Source: Bacillus sp. DNRA2
Lineage (GTDB): Bacteria > Bacillota > Bacilli > Bacillales > Cytobacillaceae
Reading direction: 5' to 3'
Assembly (NCBI RefSeq): GCF_012843265.1
Contig: NZ_JABAIT010000001.1
Location: forward strand, 372,001-436,000
DNA: 64,000 nt
In this document: positions 39,755-47,369 of the stretch, one piece after another
Layout: each line of letters opens with the position of its first letter
How positions within the stretch are numbered: the first letter of the stretch is position 1
Made by a program: the position numbers and the translations under genes
The notes under the pieces: generated by a model
What the model saw: only the letters and a program-made list of their open reading frames with translations
Database searches by the model: none
What the model was told of the DNA's origin: nothing

Positions 39755-40000
39755 ATGAGTAATTTGCGTCGTCCGCGTCCCCATGGTTATGGTCATGGCT
39801 TTGGTCATGGATATGGTCATGGATATGGCTTCGGTCATGGTTATGGTTATGGGAGAAGACCATTTGGCTATGGATATGGATTTGGTGGGCCGCTTGTCGG
39901 AGGAGTCCTAGGAGGGCTGCTTGGCAGTGCGTTATTATATCCGCGTCCATACTACCCATATTCACCGTATCCGTCCCCATATTCGTATCCATATTATTAA
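39755..40000 (+). CDS. Small Gly/His/Tyr-rich protein, possible spore coat component
   Basis: 81-residue low-complexity protein. Residues about 10-45 are built from short G-Y-G-H/G-F-G-H repeats (HGYGHGFGHGYGHGYGFGHG), followed by a glycine- and leucine-rich hydrophobic stretch (GGVLGGLLGSALLY) and a Pro/Tyr-rich tail. AAGGAGG at 39740-39746 makes translation likely. Such composition is common in spore coat or exosporium proteins, and the His density would allow metal binding; neither is proven. It has its own strong terminator. The opposite strand is also open but lacks a start signal. Confidence 0.7.
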   Translation: MSNLRRPRPHGYGHGFGHGYGHGYGFGHGYGYGRRPFGYGYGFGGPLVGGVLGGLLGSALLYPRPYYPYSPYPSPYSYPYY

Positions 40001-40013
40001 TATAAATAAGGAG

Positions 40014-40059
40014 GCTGGCTCGACAGGGAAGTGTTTGTTCCCTGTGAGTCAGCTTTTTT
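40014..40059 (+). terminator. Terminator after the Gly/His/Tyr-rich gene
   Basis: GCTGGCT with ACAGGGAA (40014-40030) pairs with TTCCCTGT and AGTCAGC (40038-40053), then six T. Confidence 0.92.
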
Positions 40060-40193
40060 GTTCAAATTTTCTTCCTTGTTTTTTTAAAATAAATCAATGA
40101 AAATATAGATACATAGATTACTTTACTAATCAAAAAGACCTTTATTGGTATCTGCAGCTCGTTCGTCCGGAGCAGTTGATGGGAGGAATTGCG

Positions 40194-40805
40194 ATGGATT
40201 TAGATTTAATTGTTGAAGTCACAGAGAATTACGGGTACTTAGGTCTTTTTTTATGGCTATGGCTAGGGGTGTTTGGGATTCCGATTCCAAATGAGGTGAT
40301 CGCCATGACGATTGGCTATTTATCCTTTGAGGACATACTTCATCCCGCTGTTTCATTTATCGTTACGTATTGTGGGATTATTTCCGCATTAACAACCTGC
40401 TACTGCATTGGTCGTTATGTAGGTAGGCCGCTACTGCATTTTTTTGAAAAAAGTAAGCGGTTATCACGGAAAATTGATCGTTCGTTTAAACTGATTGATC
40501 GGTACCACTCTTTTTCACTTTCGTTAAGCTATTTCTTGCCGGGCTTTCGTAGCTTTGTGCCCTTTCTTTACGGAGTCAGTAAGTACTCATTTAAGTCATT
40601 TATTATTTTTTCATACGGCGGAGCACTAACATGGCTTACAATTGCCTTTTCGATTGGCTATTGGTTTAATGATAAAATGGACGTGGTTCTTCTGTATGGT
40701 AATGAAATTTTATTTGGTTTGGCTACGGTTGTTGTCATCGCCTTCATTTTAAGATTTTTACGAAGAAATCATTTGAAAAAAATCAGGACGATACGGGGGC
40801 GCTAA
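40194..40805 (+). CDS. DedA-family membrane protein
   Basis: 203-residue integral membrane protein of the DedA/VTT (SNARE-associated) family. Visible marks are the N-terminal re-entrant GVFGIPIPNEVIAM with the family's Pro and Glu, and FLPGFRSFVPFLYGVSKYSFKSF containing the conserved GxR motif. Relatives flip undecaprenyl phosphate or phosphatidylethanolamine across the membrane; the substrate here is not readable. The frame opens at 40176, but GGGAGG at 40181-40186 fits the ATG at 40194. It precedes a thioesterase gene by 49 bp. Confidence 0.88.
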   Translation: MDLDLIVEVTENYGYLGLFLWLWLGVFGIPIPNEVIAMTIGYLSFEDILHPAVSFIVTYCGIISALTTCYCIGRYVGRPLLHFFEKSKRLSRKIDRSFKLIDRYHSFSLSLSYFLPGFRSFVPFLYGVSKYSFKSFIIFSYGGALTWLTIAFSIGYWFNDKMDVVLLYGNEILFGLATVVVIAFILRFLRRNHLKKIRTIRGR

Positions 40806-40854
40806 TCTCTGAAAATATCTTACCTTAGAATATGAGGATAAGGAGAATACACGA

Positions 40855-41241
40855 ATGGATTTCAGTAAAACGCTAATGGGTGCACTTGGAATAGAAATAA
40901 AAAAGGTAGAAAACGGAATGGTTACGGCAACGATGCCTGTTGATGAACGAACAAGGCAGCCAATGGGATTTCTTCATGGTGGAGCCTCAGTGGCATTGGC
41001 AGAGACTGTTGCTAGTTTAGGGGCCTATTTTCTTGTTGATCAAGAAACAGAGGCTGTCGTCGGTTTGGAAATCAATGCAAATCACATTAAAGGTAAACAA
41101 GAGGGCGTCGTGACAGCGCTCGGGACATTGCTACACCGTGGTAAGTCGACGATGGTTTGGGATGCGAAAATTACGGATGAAGCTGGTGCGTTGATTTGTG
41201 TTTCACGCTGTACAGTTGCGATTATAAAACTGAAAAAATAA
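40855..41241 (+). CDS. Hotdog-fold thioesterase (PaaI/YuxO type)
   Basis: 128-residue hotdog protein. The catalytic region is GFLHGGASVALAETVASLGAY, with the family's HGG and the acidic residue in the helix. Members hydrolyse small acyl-CoAs; B. subtilis YuxO is thought to cleave the menaquinone intermediate DHNA-CoA, and the residues here agree with that group, but the substrate is inferred. A terminator follows. Confidence 0.87.
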   Translation: MDFSKTLMGALGIEIKKVENGMVTATMPVDERTRQPMGFLHGGASVALAETVASLGAYFLVDQETEAVVGLEINANHIKGKQEGVVTALGTLLHRGKSTMVWDAKITDEAGALICVSRCTVAIIKLKK

Positions 41242-41246
41242 TCAAA

Positions 41247-41287
41247 AATGTCTTCAGAATGCATTTCTGGAGGCATTATTTTTTTGC
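41247..41287 (+). terminator. Terminator after the thioesterase gene
   Basis: AATGTCTTCAGAA and TTCTGGAGGCATT pair over 13 positions (with G-T pairs) around a short loop, followed by a T run. Confidence 0.88.
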
Positions 41288-41397
41288 AGAGATGCCTTTG
41301 TAAGATTTGAATAAAAATTTAAAAAATTATCGAAGTTCATGTTATAATAAAAATAACTATTTTGAATTCAGTGATGCCAATGAAAGCAGGTGAATTA

Positions 41398-42018
41398 ATG
41401 AGGGAGAAACATCAATATTTATTTATTGATTTTGAATTTACTATGCCTGAAAAAAGTGAAAGATTTCGCGGTTTTTTTCCAGAAATTATTGAGGCAGGGA
41501 TTGTTTCGGTAATTGGTGACCAAATTAATGAACAATTTTCCTCATTTGTTACTCCTGTCCGTTTTCCTATATTAAGCGAACGCTGTAAATCTTTCCTACA
41601 CATTTCACAGAAACAAGTTGATCAAGGAATCTCTTTCGAGGATTTGGTCAAGACGATGCGGGATTTAAACGATGTCTATCCAACCACAATTATCACCTGG
41701 GGAAATATGGATATGCGAGTGCTTCGTCACAATTGTCAGCGAAACGATGTCCCGTTTCCGTTTAATGGGAAAGAAATCGATTTATCGATGGAGTATAAAC
41801 GATTCTTCGGAGATCAAAATCAAACTGGATTGTGGAAAGCTGTCCAGGAATACGGGAAAGAGGGTACTGGTAGACACCATCGCGCCTTAGACGACGCCTT
41901 AACAACTTATAACATTTTCAAATTAGTTGAAAAGGACAAAAAGTATCTTGAAAAGCCAAAGCCACCAACTATTGGTGACCGTGTTGACTTTTCGCAACTT
42001 CTAAATAAATTCGCTTAA
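41398..42018 (+). CDS. kapD: 3'-5' exonuclease-like KapD
   Basis: 206-residue DEDDh exonuclease-fold protein. The first acidic pair is Asp11-x-Glu13 in FIDFEF, the second Asp lies in TWGNMDMRVL and the last pair in RHHRALDDALTTYN. B. subtilis KapD inhibits the KinA branch of the sporulation phosphorelay, although its nuclease activity is not established. Upstream in-frame starts exist at 41362-41380, but AGGTGA at 41388-41393 fits the ATG at 41398. It converges on kapB, with a 52-bp array between. Confidence 0.92.
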   Translation: MREKHQYLFIDFEFTMPEKSERFRGFFPEIIEAGIVSVIGDQINEQFSSFVTPVRFPILSERCKSFLHISQKQVDQGISFEDLVKTMRDLNDVYPTTIITWGNMDMRVLRHNCQRNDVPFPFNGKEIDLSMEYKRFFGDQNQTGLWKAVQEYGKEGTGRHHRALDDALTTYNIFKLVEKDKKYLEKPKPPTIGDRVDFSQLLNKFA

Positions 42019-42055
42019 AAAGCCAAATCAATCAAAGCTGATTTGGCTTTTAATT
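42018..42055 (+). terminator. Terminator after kapD
   Basis: AAAAGCCAAATCA (42018-42030) and TGATTTGGCTTTT (42039-42051) form a perfect 13-bp stem that begins at the stop codon. Confidence 0.9.
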
Positions 42056-42128
42056 TTGCTATTTTTTCTGGTTGCTCATCCTGGGTGATGTAGTTATAAG
42101 GCCAAAAGGTGAGTTGGAATCCGCCAAA

Positions 42129-42492
42129 GTGTCCGTATGAAAGCATCATAAGGACAAAACTAAGAAGATTGGTCGCCCAAATGAATCATAGAGGTGCTCT
42201 ATGAAACAAAAGGCCATCCTAAAACCGCCCAAATGAATCATAGAGGTGCTCTATGAAACAAAAGGCCATCCTAAAACCGCCCAAATGAATCATAGAGGTG
42301 CTCTATGAAACAAAACCTCATCCTAAAACCGCCCAAATGAATCATAGAAGTGCTCTATGAAACAAAAGGCCATCCTAAAACCGCCCAAATGAATCATAGA
42401 GGTGCTCTATGAAACAAAACCTCATCCTAAAACCGCCCAAATGAATCATAGAAGTGCTCTATGAAACAACCTCCACCCAAAAACCCCAAAGG
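42129..42492. repeat. 52-bp tandem hairpin array 2 (kapD-kapB gap)
   Basis: Seven units with arms beginning at 42130, 42182, 42234, 42286, 42338, 42390 and 42442, always 52 bp apart. Six share the arms TGAATCATAG and CTATGAAACA around a 7-nt loop. The first (42130) has different arms, TGTCCGTATG and CATAAGGACA, that still pair, at the same positions. The 20-22-nt spacer alternates between two versions. AAA follows each right arm except the last. Confidence 0.95.
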
Positions 42493-42507
42493 TGTTTCAT
42501 AAAAAGC

Positions 42508-42888
42508 TTATCTAAAATAATCTCCTGCTAATTCCTCGACAAGCTTTAGGCTTTGCTCGGCCCATGGTGTGCCCATTTCCGTCAATTCCTGTTTCATCCT
42601 CGCAACGGCTTCCTTCAAGGACTCTACATAGTCTGGAATTTCCGCATCATAGGGCTTCACCATTTGCTTCGGAATATTAGCTTGCTCACGAAAAGCGAGA
42701 GCGCGGCGCTGATGGAAAAAGCCAACATCAGCATCCTTTGGGCTGTGCAAGTCTCCCTGCATCGGATGCTTCGCCACCGCCAGTACCCGAACCAAATAGG
42801 CTTGAGGCCGAATGTCTGTAACCTCGCCGATATACTTTCCCGTTTTATATATGGCAGTTACGTGATCGCCAACTTGAATTTCACTCAT
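42508..42888 (-). CDS. kapB: Sporulation phosphorelay modulator KapB
   Basis: 126-residue protein matching KapB, which in B. subtilis activates the KinB branch of the sporulation phosphorelay. The N-terminal part is an SH3-like barrel (VGDHVTAIYKTGKYIGEVTDI), followed by KHPMQGDLHSPKDADVGFFHQRRALAFREQ and a helical C-terminus. No signal peptide. The frame is open to 42921, but GGAGG fits the ATG at 42888. kinB is not in this window. Confidence 0.92.
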   Translation of the reverse strand: MSEIQVGDHVTAIYKTGKYIGEVTDIRPQAYLVRVLAVAKHPMQGDLHSPKDADVGFFHQRRALAFREQANIPKQMVKPYDAEIPDYVESLKEAVARMKQELTEMGTPWAEQSLKLVEELAGDYFR

Positions 42889-42974
42889 GATAAATTCCTC
42901 CTTACTTGAAATTGGATTCAATGTTCATTATGGTTATAATAATAAAAACAAATCAACTTTTAAAAGGAGAAAAT

Positions 42975-43721
42975 ATGAAAATCAGAATTTTATTCCTTGT
43001 CACAACACTTATCTTTCTTTTAGCAGCATGTGGTAGCAACAATAATAATGCAGACACCAATGACAAGAAAACCGGCAATGGGACAACTAATGAAGCTGTC
43101 GACACTAAAGACGATGAGGCAGAGGATGAAAACCGTGAATACCCGCAGCTGTCAAGTGAAGTTGGTGAAGATGAAGTTCTCGTTGATATGGAAACGACAA
43201 TGGGATTGATTAAAATTAAGCTATTCCCTAAATATGCCCCAAAGGCTGTTGAAAATTTCATTACTCATAGTAAAGAGGGCTATTATGATGGCCTCATTTT
43301 TCACCGCGTTATCAAAGATTTTATGATTCAGGGTGGTGACCCAACTGGTACTGGTCGTGGAGGCGAAAGTATTTGGAAAGATAATTTTGAAGATGAATTT
43401 TCAAAGAGTCTGTACAATTTACGTGGAGCGCTGTCAATGGCAAACGCAGGTCCTGGTACCAATGGTAGTCAATTTTTTATTGTTCAAAATTCAAACTTAG
43501 ATGATGATACAAAGGACTACATCGACGCAAATAACTATCCGCAGGAAATTCGTGATGCCTATCAAAAAGGTGGTACACCTTGGCTCGATAACCAGCATAC
43601 GGTATTTGGTCAAGTCATCCAAGGCATGGATGTAGTGGATAAAATTGCTAATGTGAAAACTGGATCTCAGGATAAACCTGCCGAGGATGTAAAAATAAAT
43701 AAAATTACCGTTAAAGAATAA
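42975..43721 (+). CDS. Cyclophilin-type peptidyl-prolyl isomerase lipoprotein
   Basis: 248-residue lipoprotein with lipobox LAAC (Cys19), a low-complexity Asn/Asp/Glu linker of about 60 residues, and a cyclophilin domain. Domain marks are [19 protein letters not shown], with the catalytic Arg in [19 protein letters not shown] and [17 protein letters not shown]. It probably assists folding of exported proteins on the outer face of the membrane, a role that PrsA also has. The frame opens earlier, but AAAAGGAG fits the ATG at 42975. Confidence 0.93.
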   Translation: MKIRILFLVTTLIFLLAACGSNNNNADTNDKKTGNGTTNEAVDTKDDEAEDENREYPQLSSEVGEDEVLVDMETTMGLIKIKLFPKYAPKAVENFITHSKEGYYDGLIFHRVIKDFMIQGGDPTGTGRGGESIWKDNFEDEFSKSLYNLRGALSMANAGPGTNGSQFFIVQNSNLDDDTKDYIDANNYPQEIRDAYQKGGTPWLDNQHTVFGQVIQGMDVVDKIANVKTGSQDKPAEDVKINKITVKE

Positions 43722-43778
43722 GGGGAGCAGTAAGGATTCATGCAAATAAAATTGGAAGGATAAGCCAAACCATTTTGG

Positions 43779-43809
43779 TTGACTTAGCTTCATGAGTCCT
43801 TGCTATAAT
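43779..43809 (+). promoter_or_regulatory. Promoter within a nested hairpin, upstream of the 43853 gene
   Basis: TTGACT (43779-43784), 19 bp and the extended -10 TGC-TATAAT (43801-43809). It overlaps a 70-nt inverted structure: AAGGATTCATG (43732-43742) with CATGAGTCCTT (43791-43801), and CCAA-N6-TTGG inside. Confidence 0.5.
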
Positions 43810-43852
43810 AGGACAAGGGGAACCTGCCATTTTTGGCAGAAGGGGGAAAAAT

Positions 43853-44059
43853 ATGTTTGAACAGTATGTGTTAGCGCTATTTCTTTATTTTCCAGAGGAT
43901 AAATCGGAATATATTCCTGCAGCGATTTCAGGTTCAATATTTTTAATCGCAGCGATTTTCACGATGCGGTTTATTATTAAAGTATCGAAAAAGCAGGAAG
44001 AAAAAGCCAAAATGCTAGAAGAACAAATTGACAAACAAACGATGACAAAAGGGAGCTAA
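43853..44059 (+). CDS. Small single-pass membrane protein
   Basis: 68-residue protein with one membrane segment at about residues 22-42 (PAAISGSIFLIAAIFTMRFI) and a charged, helical C-terminal tail rich in Lys and Glu that may form a coiled coil. AGGGGGAAAA precedes the ATG. I recognise no family. Its stop codon is inside the terminator hairpin that follows, a compact layout typical of a single-gene unit. Its neighbours are a secreted isomerase and a SodC-like lipoprotein. Confidence 0.65.
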   Translation: MFEQYVLALFLYFPEDKSEYIPAAISGSIFLIAAIFTMRFIIKVSKKQEEKAKMLEEQIDKQTMTKGS

Positions 44060-44076
44060 ATAGCTTCCTTTTTTTT
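44051..44076 (+). terminator. Terminator overlapping the stop codon of the small membrane protein
   Basis: GGGAGCTA and TAGCTTCC (44051-44068) pair over an AA loop; eight T follow. Confidence 0.9.
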
Positions 44077-44142
44077 CGTCCTATAAATCAACGGCTGTTA
44101 AGGGAATAATAAGCACAACATCCAATTAGGGAGGTTCTCGCT

Positions 44143-44688
44143 ATGGGGAAGGTTCATTTCCGTTCTTATTATTTTACTTTGCTTATTCCACTTTTTATCA
44201 CAGTGGGTTGTGCAGAGGAAAATCCTACAAAGCTTGATGTGAAAATGGTCGATAGTGAAAATAAATCAGTTGGTACAATTCAGTTGCAGGAGCAGTCGAG
44301 TGGCGTCAAGCTGACGTTAGATTTAAAAGGATTACCTCCTGGAGAGCATGCTCTGCATATTCATGATAAAGGTAATTGCAAGCCACCTAAATTTAAAACT
44401 GCTGGAGAACATTTAAATCCCGATAAGAAAAAGCATGGTCTGTTGCACCCTAAAGGAGCACATGTTGGTGATTTGCCGAACCTTATTGTTGGGGAGAATG
44501 GAAAAGTAAAAGGGGAGTTAATGGCACCAAAGGCAACTCTTCTTGAAGGTAAGAATTCATTGTTTACAAAAGAGGGGACATCCATTGTGATTAATGGCCA
44601 TAAAGACGATGGTATGAGCCAACCCGATGGGGGTTCTGGTAATCGAATCGCCTGTGGAAGAATATCCAAGGACAAAAAAAGTAAGTGA
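44143..44688 (+). CDS. SodC-like Cu/Zn superoxide dismutase-fold lipoprotein
   Basis: 181-residue lipoprotein (lipobox TVGC, Cys23) with a SodC beta-barrel. Metal-site residues: His72 and His74 in HALHIHDKG, His90 in GEHLNP, and the zinc ligands His98, His107 and Asp110 in [12 protein letters not shown]. Cys79 and Cys171 would form the disulfide. The position of the fourth copper ligand (His120 of eukaryotic SOD1) holds Asn151, with a His two residues later. B. subtilis YojM is also known as a copper-ligand-deficient SodC homologue, so loss of dismutase activity is possible here. GGGAGG precedes the ATG. Confidence 0.88.
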   Translation: MGKVHFRSYYFTLLIPLFITVGCAEENPTKLDVKMVDSENKSVGTIQLQEQSSGVKLTLDLKGLPPGEHALHIHDKGNCKPPKFKTAGEHLNPDKKKHGLLHPKGAHVGDLPNLIVGENGKVKGELMAPKATLLEGKNSLFTKEGTSIVINGHKDDGMSQPDGGSGNRIACGRISKDKKSK

Positions 44689-44715
44689 GGATACCAAATC
44701 TTCACTTACTTTTTT
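44680..44715 (+). terminator. Terminator overlapping the sodC-like stop codon
   Basis: AGTAAGTGA (44680-44688) and TCACTTACT (44702-44710) pair perfectly, with A run before and T run after. Confidence 0.9.
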
Positions 44716-44720
44716 ATATT

Positions 44721-45116
44721 AGATTCAAAAGGCCTTTCATGAGTTCAAAACCCCATCAGCAATCATCAGAAATGAACTTATGAGGCTTTCATGAGTTCAA
44801 AACCCCAACCGAAATCAAGAGAAATGAACTTATGAGGCTTTCATAAGTTCAAAACCTCATCAGCAATCATCAGAAATGAACTTATGAGGCTTTCATGAGT
44901 TCAAAACCCCACCCGAAATCAAGAGAAATGAACTTATGAGGCTTTCATGAGTTCAAAACCCCAACCGAAATCAAGAGAAATGAACTTATAAGGCTTTCAT
45001 GAGTTCAAAACCCCATCCGAAATCATCAGAAATGAACATATGACCTTTTCATAAGTTCAAAACCTCCCCCGAAATCAAAAAAAAGAACTTATGATTCTAA
45101 TCATGAGCTCAAAATG
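44721..45116. repeat. 52-bp tandem hairpin array 3 (sodC-like - patB gap)
   Basis: Units begin at 44721 (left arm lost), 44773, 44825, 44877, 44929, 44981, 45033 and 45084, 52 bp apart (51 for the last). The main arms are TGAACTTATG and CATGAGTTCA around a 7-nt loop (AGGCTTT), followed by AAAAC and a spacer that exists in two versions. It occupies all of the gap between the terminator and the patB stop. Confidence 0.95.
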
Positions 45117-45123
45117 GAAAAAA

Positions 45124-46293
45124 TCACGCAAATGACGCCTTTAAGCGCTTCAAACCTTCAAGAACTAGTTCCTGCGGACAAGCAAGATTCATCCGCACAA
45201 AACCTTCGCCACCAGGGCCATATTTTTGTCCAGGCTCCAATGCAAGCTTGCCAATCGTCAACAAACGAGTCTTTATTTCCTCATCAGACAATCCAAGACC
45301 CTTGCAGTCAATCCACAACAAATACGTACCCTCGGGATCAATCACGGAAAGTTTTGGAATGTTTTCTTCAATATAGCGTTTGGCAATTGCTGTATTTTCC
45401 GCTAAATATTCAAGCAGCGCTTCGAGCCACTCTTCGCCATAGCGATAAGCGGTTTCCATCCCGACAATTCCAAATACATTCAATGAGAATGCGCCTTGTG
45501 CGTGCATCACTCCCCCAATGCTCGTGCGGTATTTCGGATTGGCTGTGACCAACGCACTTGCTTGAAGTCCGGCGATATTAAAGGTCTTTGTCGGCGCAAT
45601 CAGCGTCACCACCTGTTGCTCCAAGTCTTTAGATAAAGATGCAATTGGTATATGTCGAGCTGGTTTAAACACCAAGTCCGAATGGATTTCGTCTGCTAAA
45701 ATCACACAGTTGTACTGTAAGCAAAGCTCTCCCATTTTCACTAGTTCTGCCTCGCTCCAAACACGGCCGCCTGGATTATGAGGGTTGCACAATAAAAATA
45801 GCTTTACACCTTCCTGCAGCTGCTGTTCAAAGTCAGTAAAATCAATCTCGTATCGACCTTCTTTTAGAACCAACTGCGAGTTTACAACCTCACGATCATT
45901 CCGTTTCACCATGTCAAAAAACGGTGTATAAACAGGCGATTGCAGCAACACTTTATCTCCTGGTTTCGTTAATGCTCTAATGACAATGCTGATTGACGGG
46001 ACGACCCCATGTGAATATTGCAGCCATGCCGGATCGACTTTCCACTGATGGCGACGATGCAGCCAAACGGAAATGGCTTCACCGGTTGACGGTGGAATAT
46101 ACGTGTAACCAAAAATCCCGTGGTCAACTCTGCTTTTGATGGCTTCGATAACCTGCGCTGGTGGTTTGAAATCCATATCAGCTACCCACATTGGCAGCAA
46201 GTCATCCTTACCGTAAACAAGCTTGGTCATTTCCCATTTTACTGATGCCGTGTTGCTCCTGTCATAGACATGATTAAATTCAATTTCTGCCAT
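45124..46293 (-). CDS. patB: Cystathionine beta-lyase / aminotransferase PatB (MalY-like)
   Basis: 389-residue fold-type I PLP enzyme of the PatB/MalY group, which cleaves cystathionine or cysteine to sulfide/homocysteine, pyruvate and ammonia. The N-terminal LPMWVADMDFKPP is the group signature, LLCNPHNPGGRVW and ILADEIHSDLV bind PLP, and the Schiff-base Lys is in APTKTFNIAG. The frame is open to 46326, but GGTGGTGGAG fits the ATG at 46293. It links to the methionine genes metY and metNPQ by pathway, not by operon. Confidence 0.93.
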   Translation of the reverse strand: MAEIEFNHVYDRSNTASVKWEMTKLVYGKDDLLPMWVADMDFKPPAQVIEAIKSRVDHGIFGYTYIPPSTGEAISVWLHRRHQWKVDPAWLQYSHGVVPSISIVIRALTKPGDKVLLQSPVYTPFFDMVKRNDREVVNSQLVLKEGRYEIDFTDFEQQLQEGVKLFLLCNPHNPGGRVWSEAELVKMGELCLQYNCVILADEIHSDLVFKPARHIPIASLSKDLEQQVVTLIAPTKTFNIAGLQASALVTANPKYRTSIGGVMHAQGAFSLNVFGIVGMETAYRYGEEWLEALLEYLAENTAIAKRYIEENIPKLSVIDPEGTYLLWIDCKGLGLSDEEIKTRLLTIGKLALEPGQKYGPGGEGFVRMNLACPQELVLEGLKRLKASFA

Positions 46294-46401
46294 TTCTCCA
46301 CCACCTAGATGTAAAATGTTAAACATATATTCATGATAAAGGATATTCCTGAAATTTGCCTAATTTGAGCCTCCCATTCACCAATCCATTGTATCTTCCT
46401 T

Positions 46402-47223
46402 TTATCCAATTTGATAAAGAAAATCCCTCATATGATTGTATACAAGGTCTGGCCTTTCTTCTGGTACGAGGTGACCAGTTTCAGCTAGGACAATGAGTTT
46501 GGAATTTGCCAAGTCTTGATGGAGACGACGTCCGACTGAAAGTGGAACAACCCGGTCATGCTCGCCCCAAATTAACAGGCTATTCGTTGTGATGCTAGCT
46601 ATTTTCTCGCTCGATAATTCCGCTTCACGGTCGCGAACAAGTTTGGCCAAACCGTGGAAAATATCTTCATTTAAAAAAGGCTCCATATAACCGTTCATCA
46701 TCTCTTCATTTATCATATCCTGATTAAAAACAACATTTTGGAGATTTTGGAGCAAACCGGATTTTGCTAACCATCGTTTCACGATCAAATGGAAGAAAGG
46801 AAGATAGCTCGAATACCTGATTGTTTTGTGGGCGGGTCTTAAATAGCTTGAACTACCTAATAACACCATGCTTTCAACAAATTCAGGCTTTTGTAGAGCG
46901 ATTTGCATTGAAATTTGCCCACCCATGGAATGGCCTACTAAAATAACTTGGTCTAGTTGAAGCATCGAAAATAAAGTTAGCAATGTACTCGCTATATTTT
47001 TATATGTATAAACAAACTTTTTTGTTTTTCCACTTTTTCCGAATGGCGGGAAATCGACGAGGAGAACATTAAAATCATCAATGAGAAAGGGCGTTAGCCG
47101 CCTAAAGCTGAAGGATGATGATAGAAATCCATGAACAAGCACCAATGTTTTTTTCGCTGAATCGCTGTGATGAAATTCGTAATAAACGTTGATACCATTT
47201 ACTTCCCTTACATCAATGACCAT
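46402..47223 (-). CDS. yugF: Alpha/beta hydrolase YugF
   Basis: 273-residue alpha/beta hydrolase. The nucleophile elbow is GHSMGG, the acid is Asp in WGEHDRVVP and the His is in AETGHLVPEERP; the oxyanion region is VHGFLSSSFSF. No signal peptide. The substrate is unknown, with esterase or C-C hydrolase as likely types. GTG 47238 lies at the ribosome site GAGGGGA, so ATG 47223 is the start. It is transcribed divergently from yugG. Confidence 0.9.
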   Translation of the reverse strand: MVIDVREVNGINVYYEFHHSDSAKKTLVLVHGFLSSSFSFRRLTPFLIDDFNVLLVDFPPFGKSGKTKKFVYTYKNIASTLLTLFSMLQLDQVILVGHSMGGQISMQIALQKPEFVESMVLLGSSSYLRPAHKTIRYSSYLPFFHLIVKRWLAKSGLLQNLQNVVFNQDMINEEMMNGYMEPFLNEDIFHGLAKLVRDREAELSSEKIASITTNSLLIWGEHDRVVPLSVGRRLHQDLANSKLIVLAETGHLVPEERPDLVYNHMRDFLYQIG

Positions 47224-47369
47224 TAATTTTCCCCTCACTTTCAGATTTATTTTTACCTAATGTCAAATTGTTCACACATCTGCCGTCTAATTTTGGTAAA
47301 ATTATAGAATGAACTTACTATTCTAAAAACAAAAAAGTATTTTACACTTTAATCTAAGGAGGGAGTTTC

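Noticed and set aside
39570-39992. Minus-strand His/Asp-rich open frame
   Set aside because: Shadow of the Gly/His/Tyr-rich gene on the plus strand, which has the strong AAGGAGG site.
45114-45548. Plus-strand open frame opposite patB
   Set aside because: Lies antisense to the well-conserved PatB coding sequence and has no start signal.
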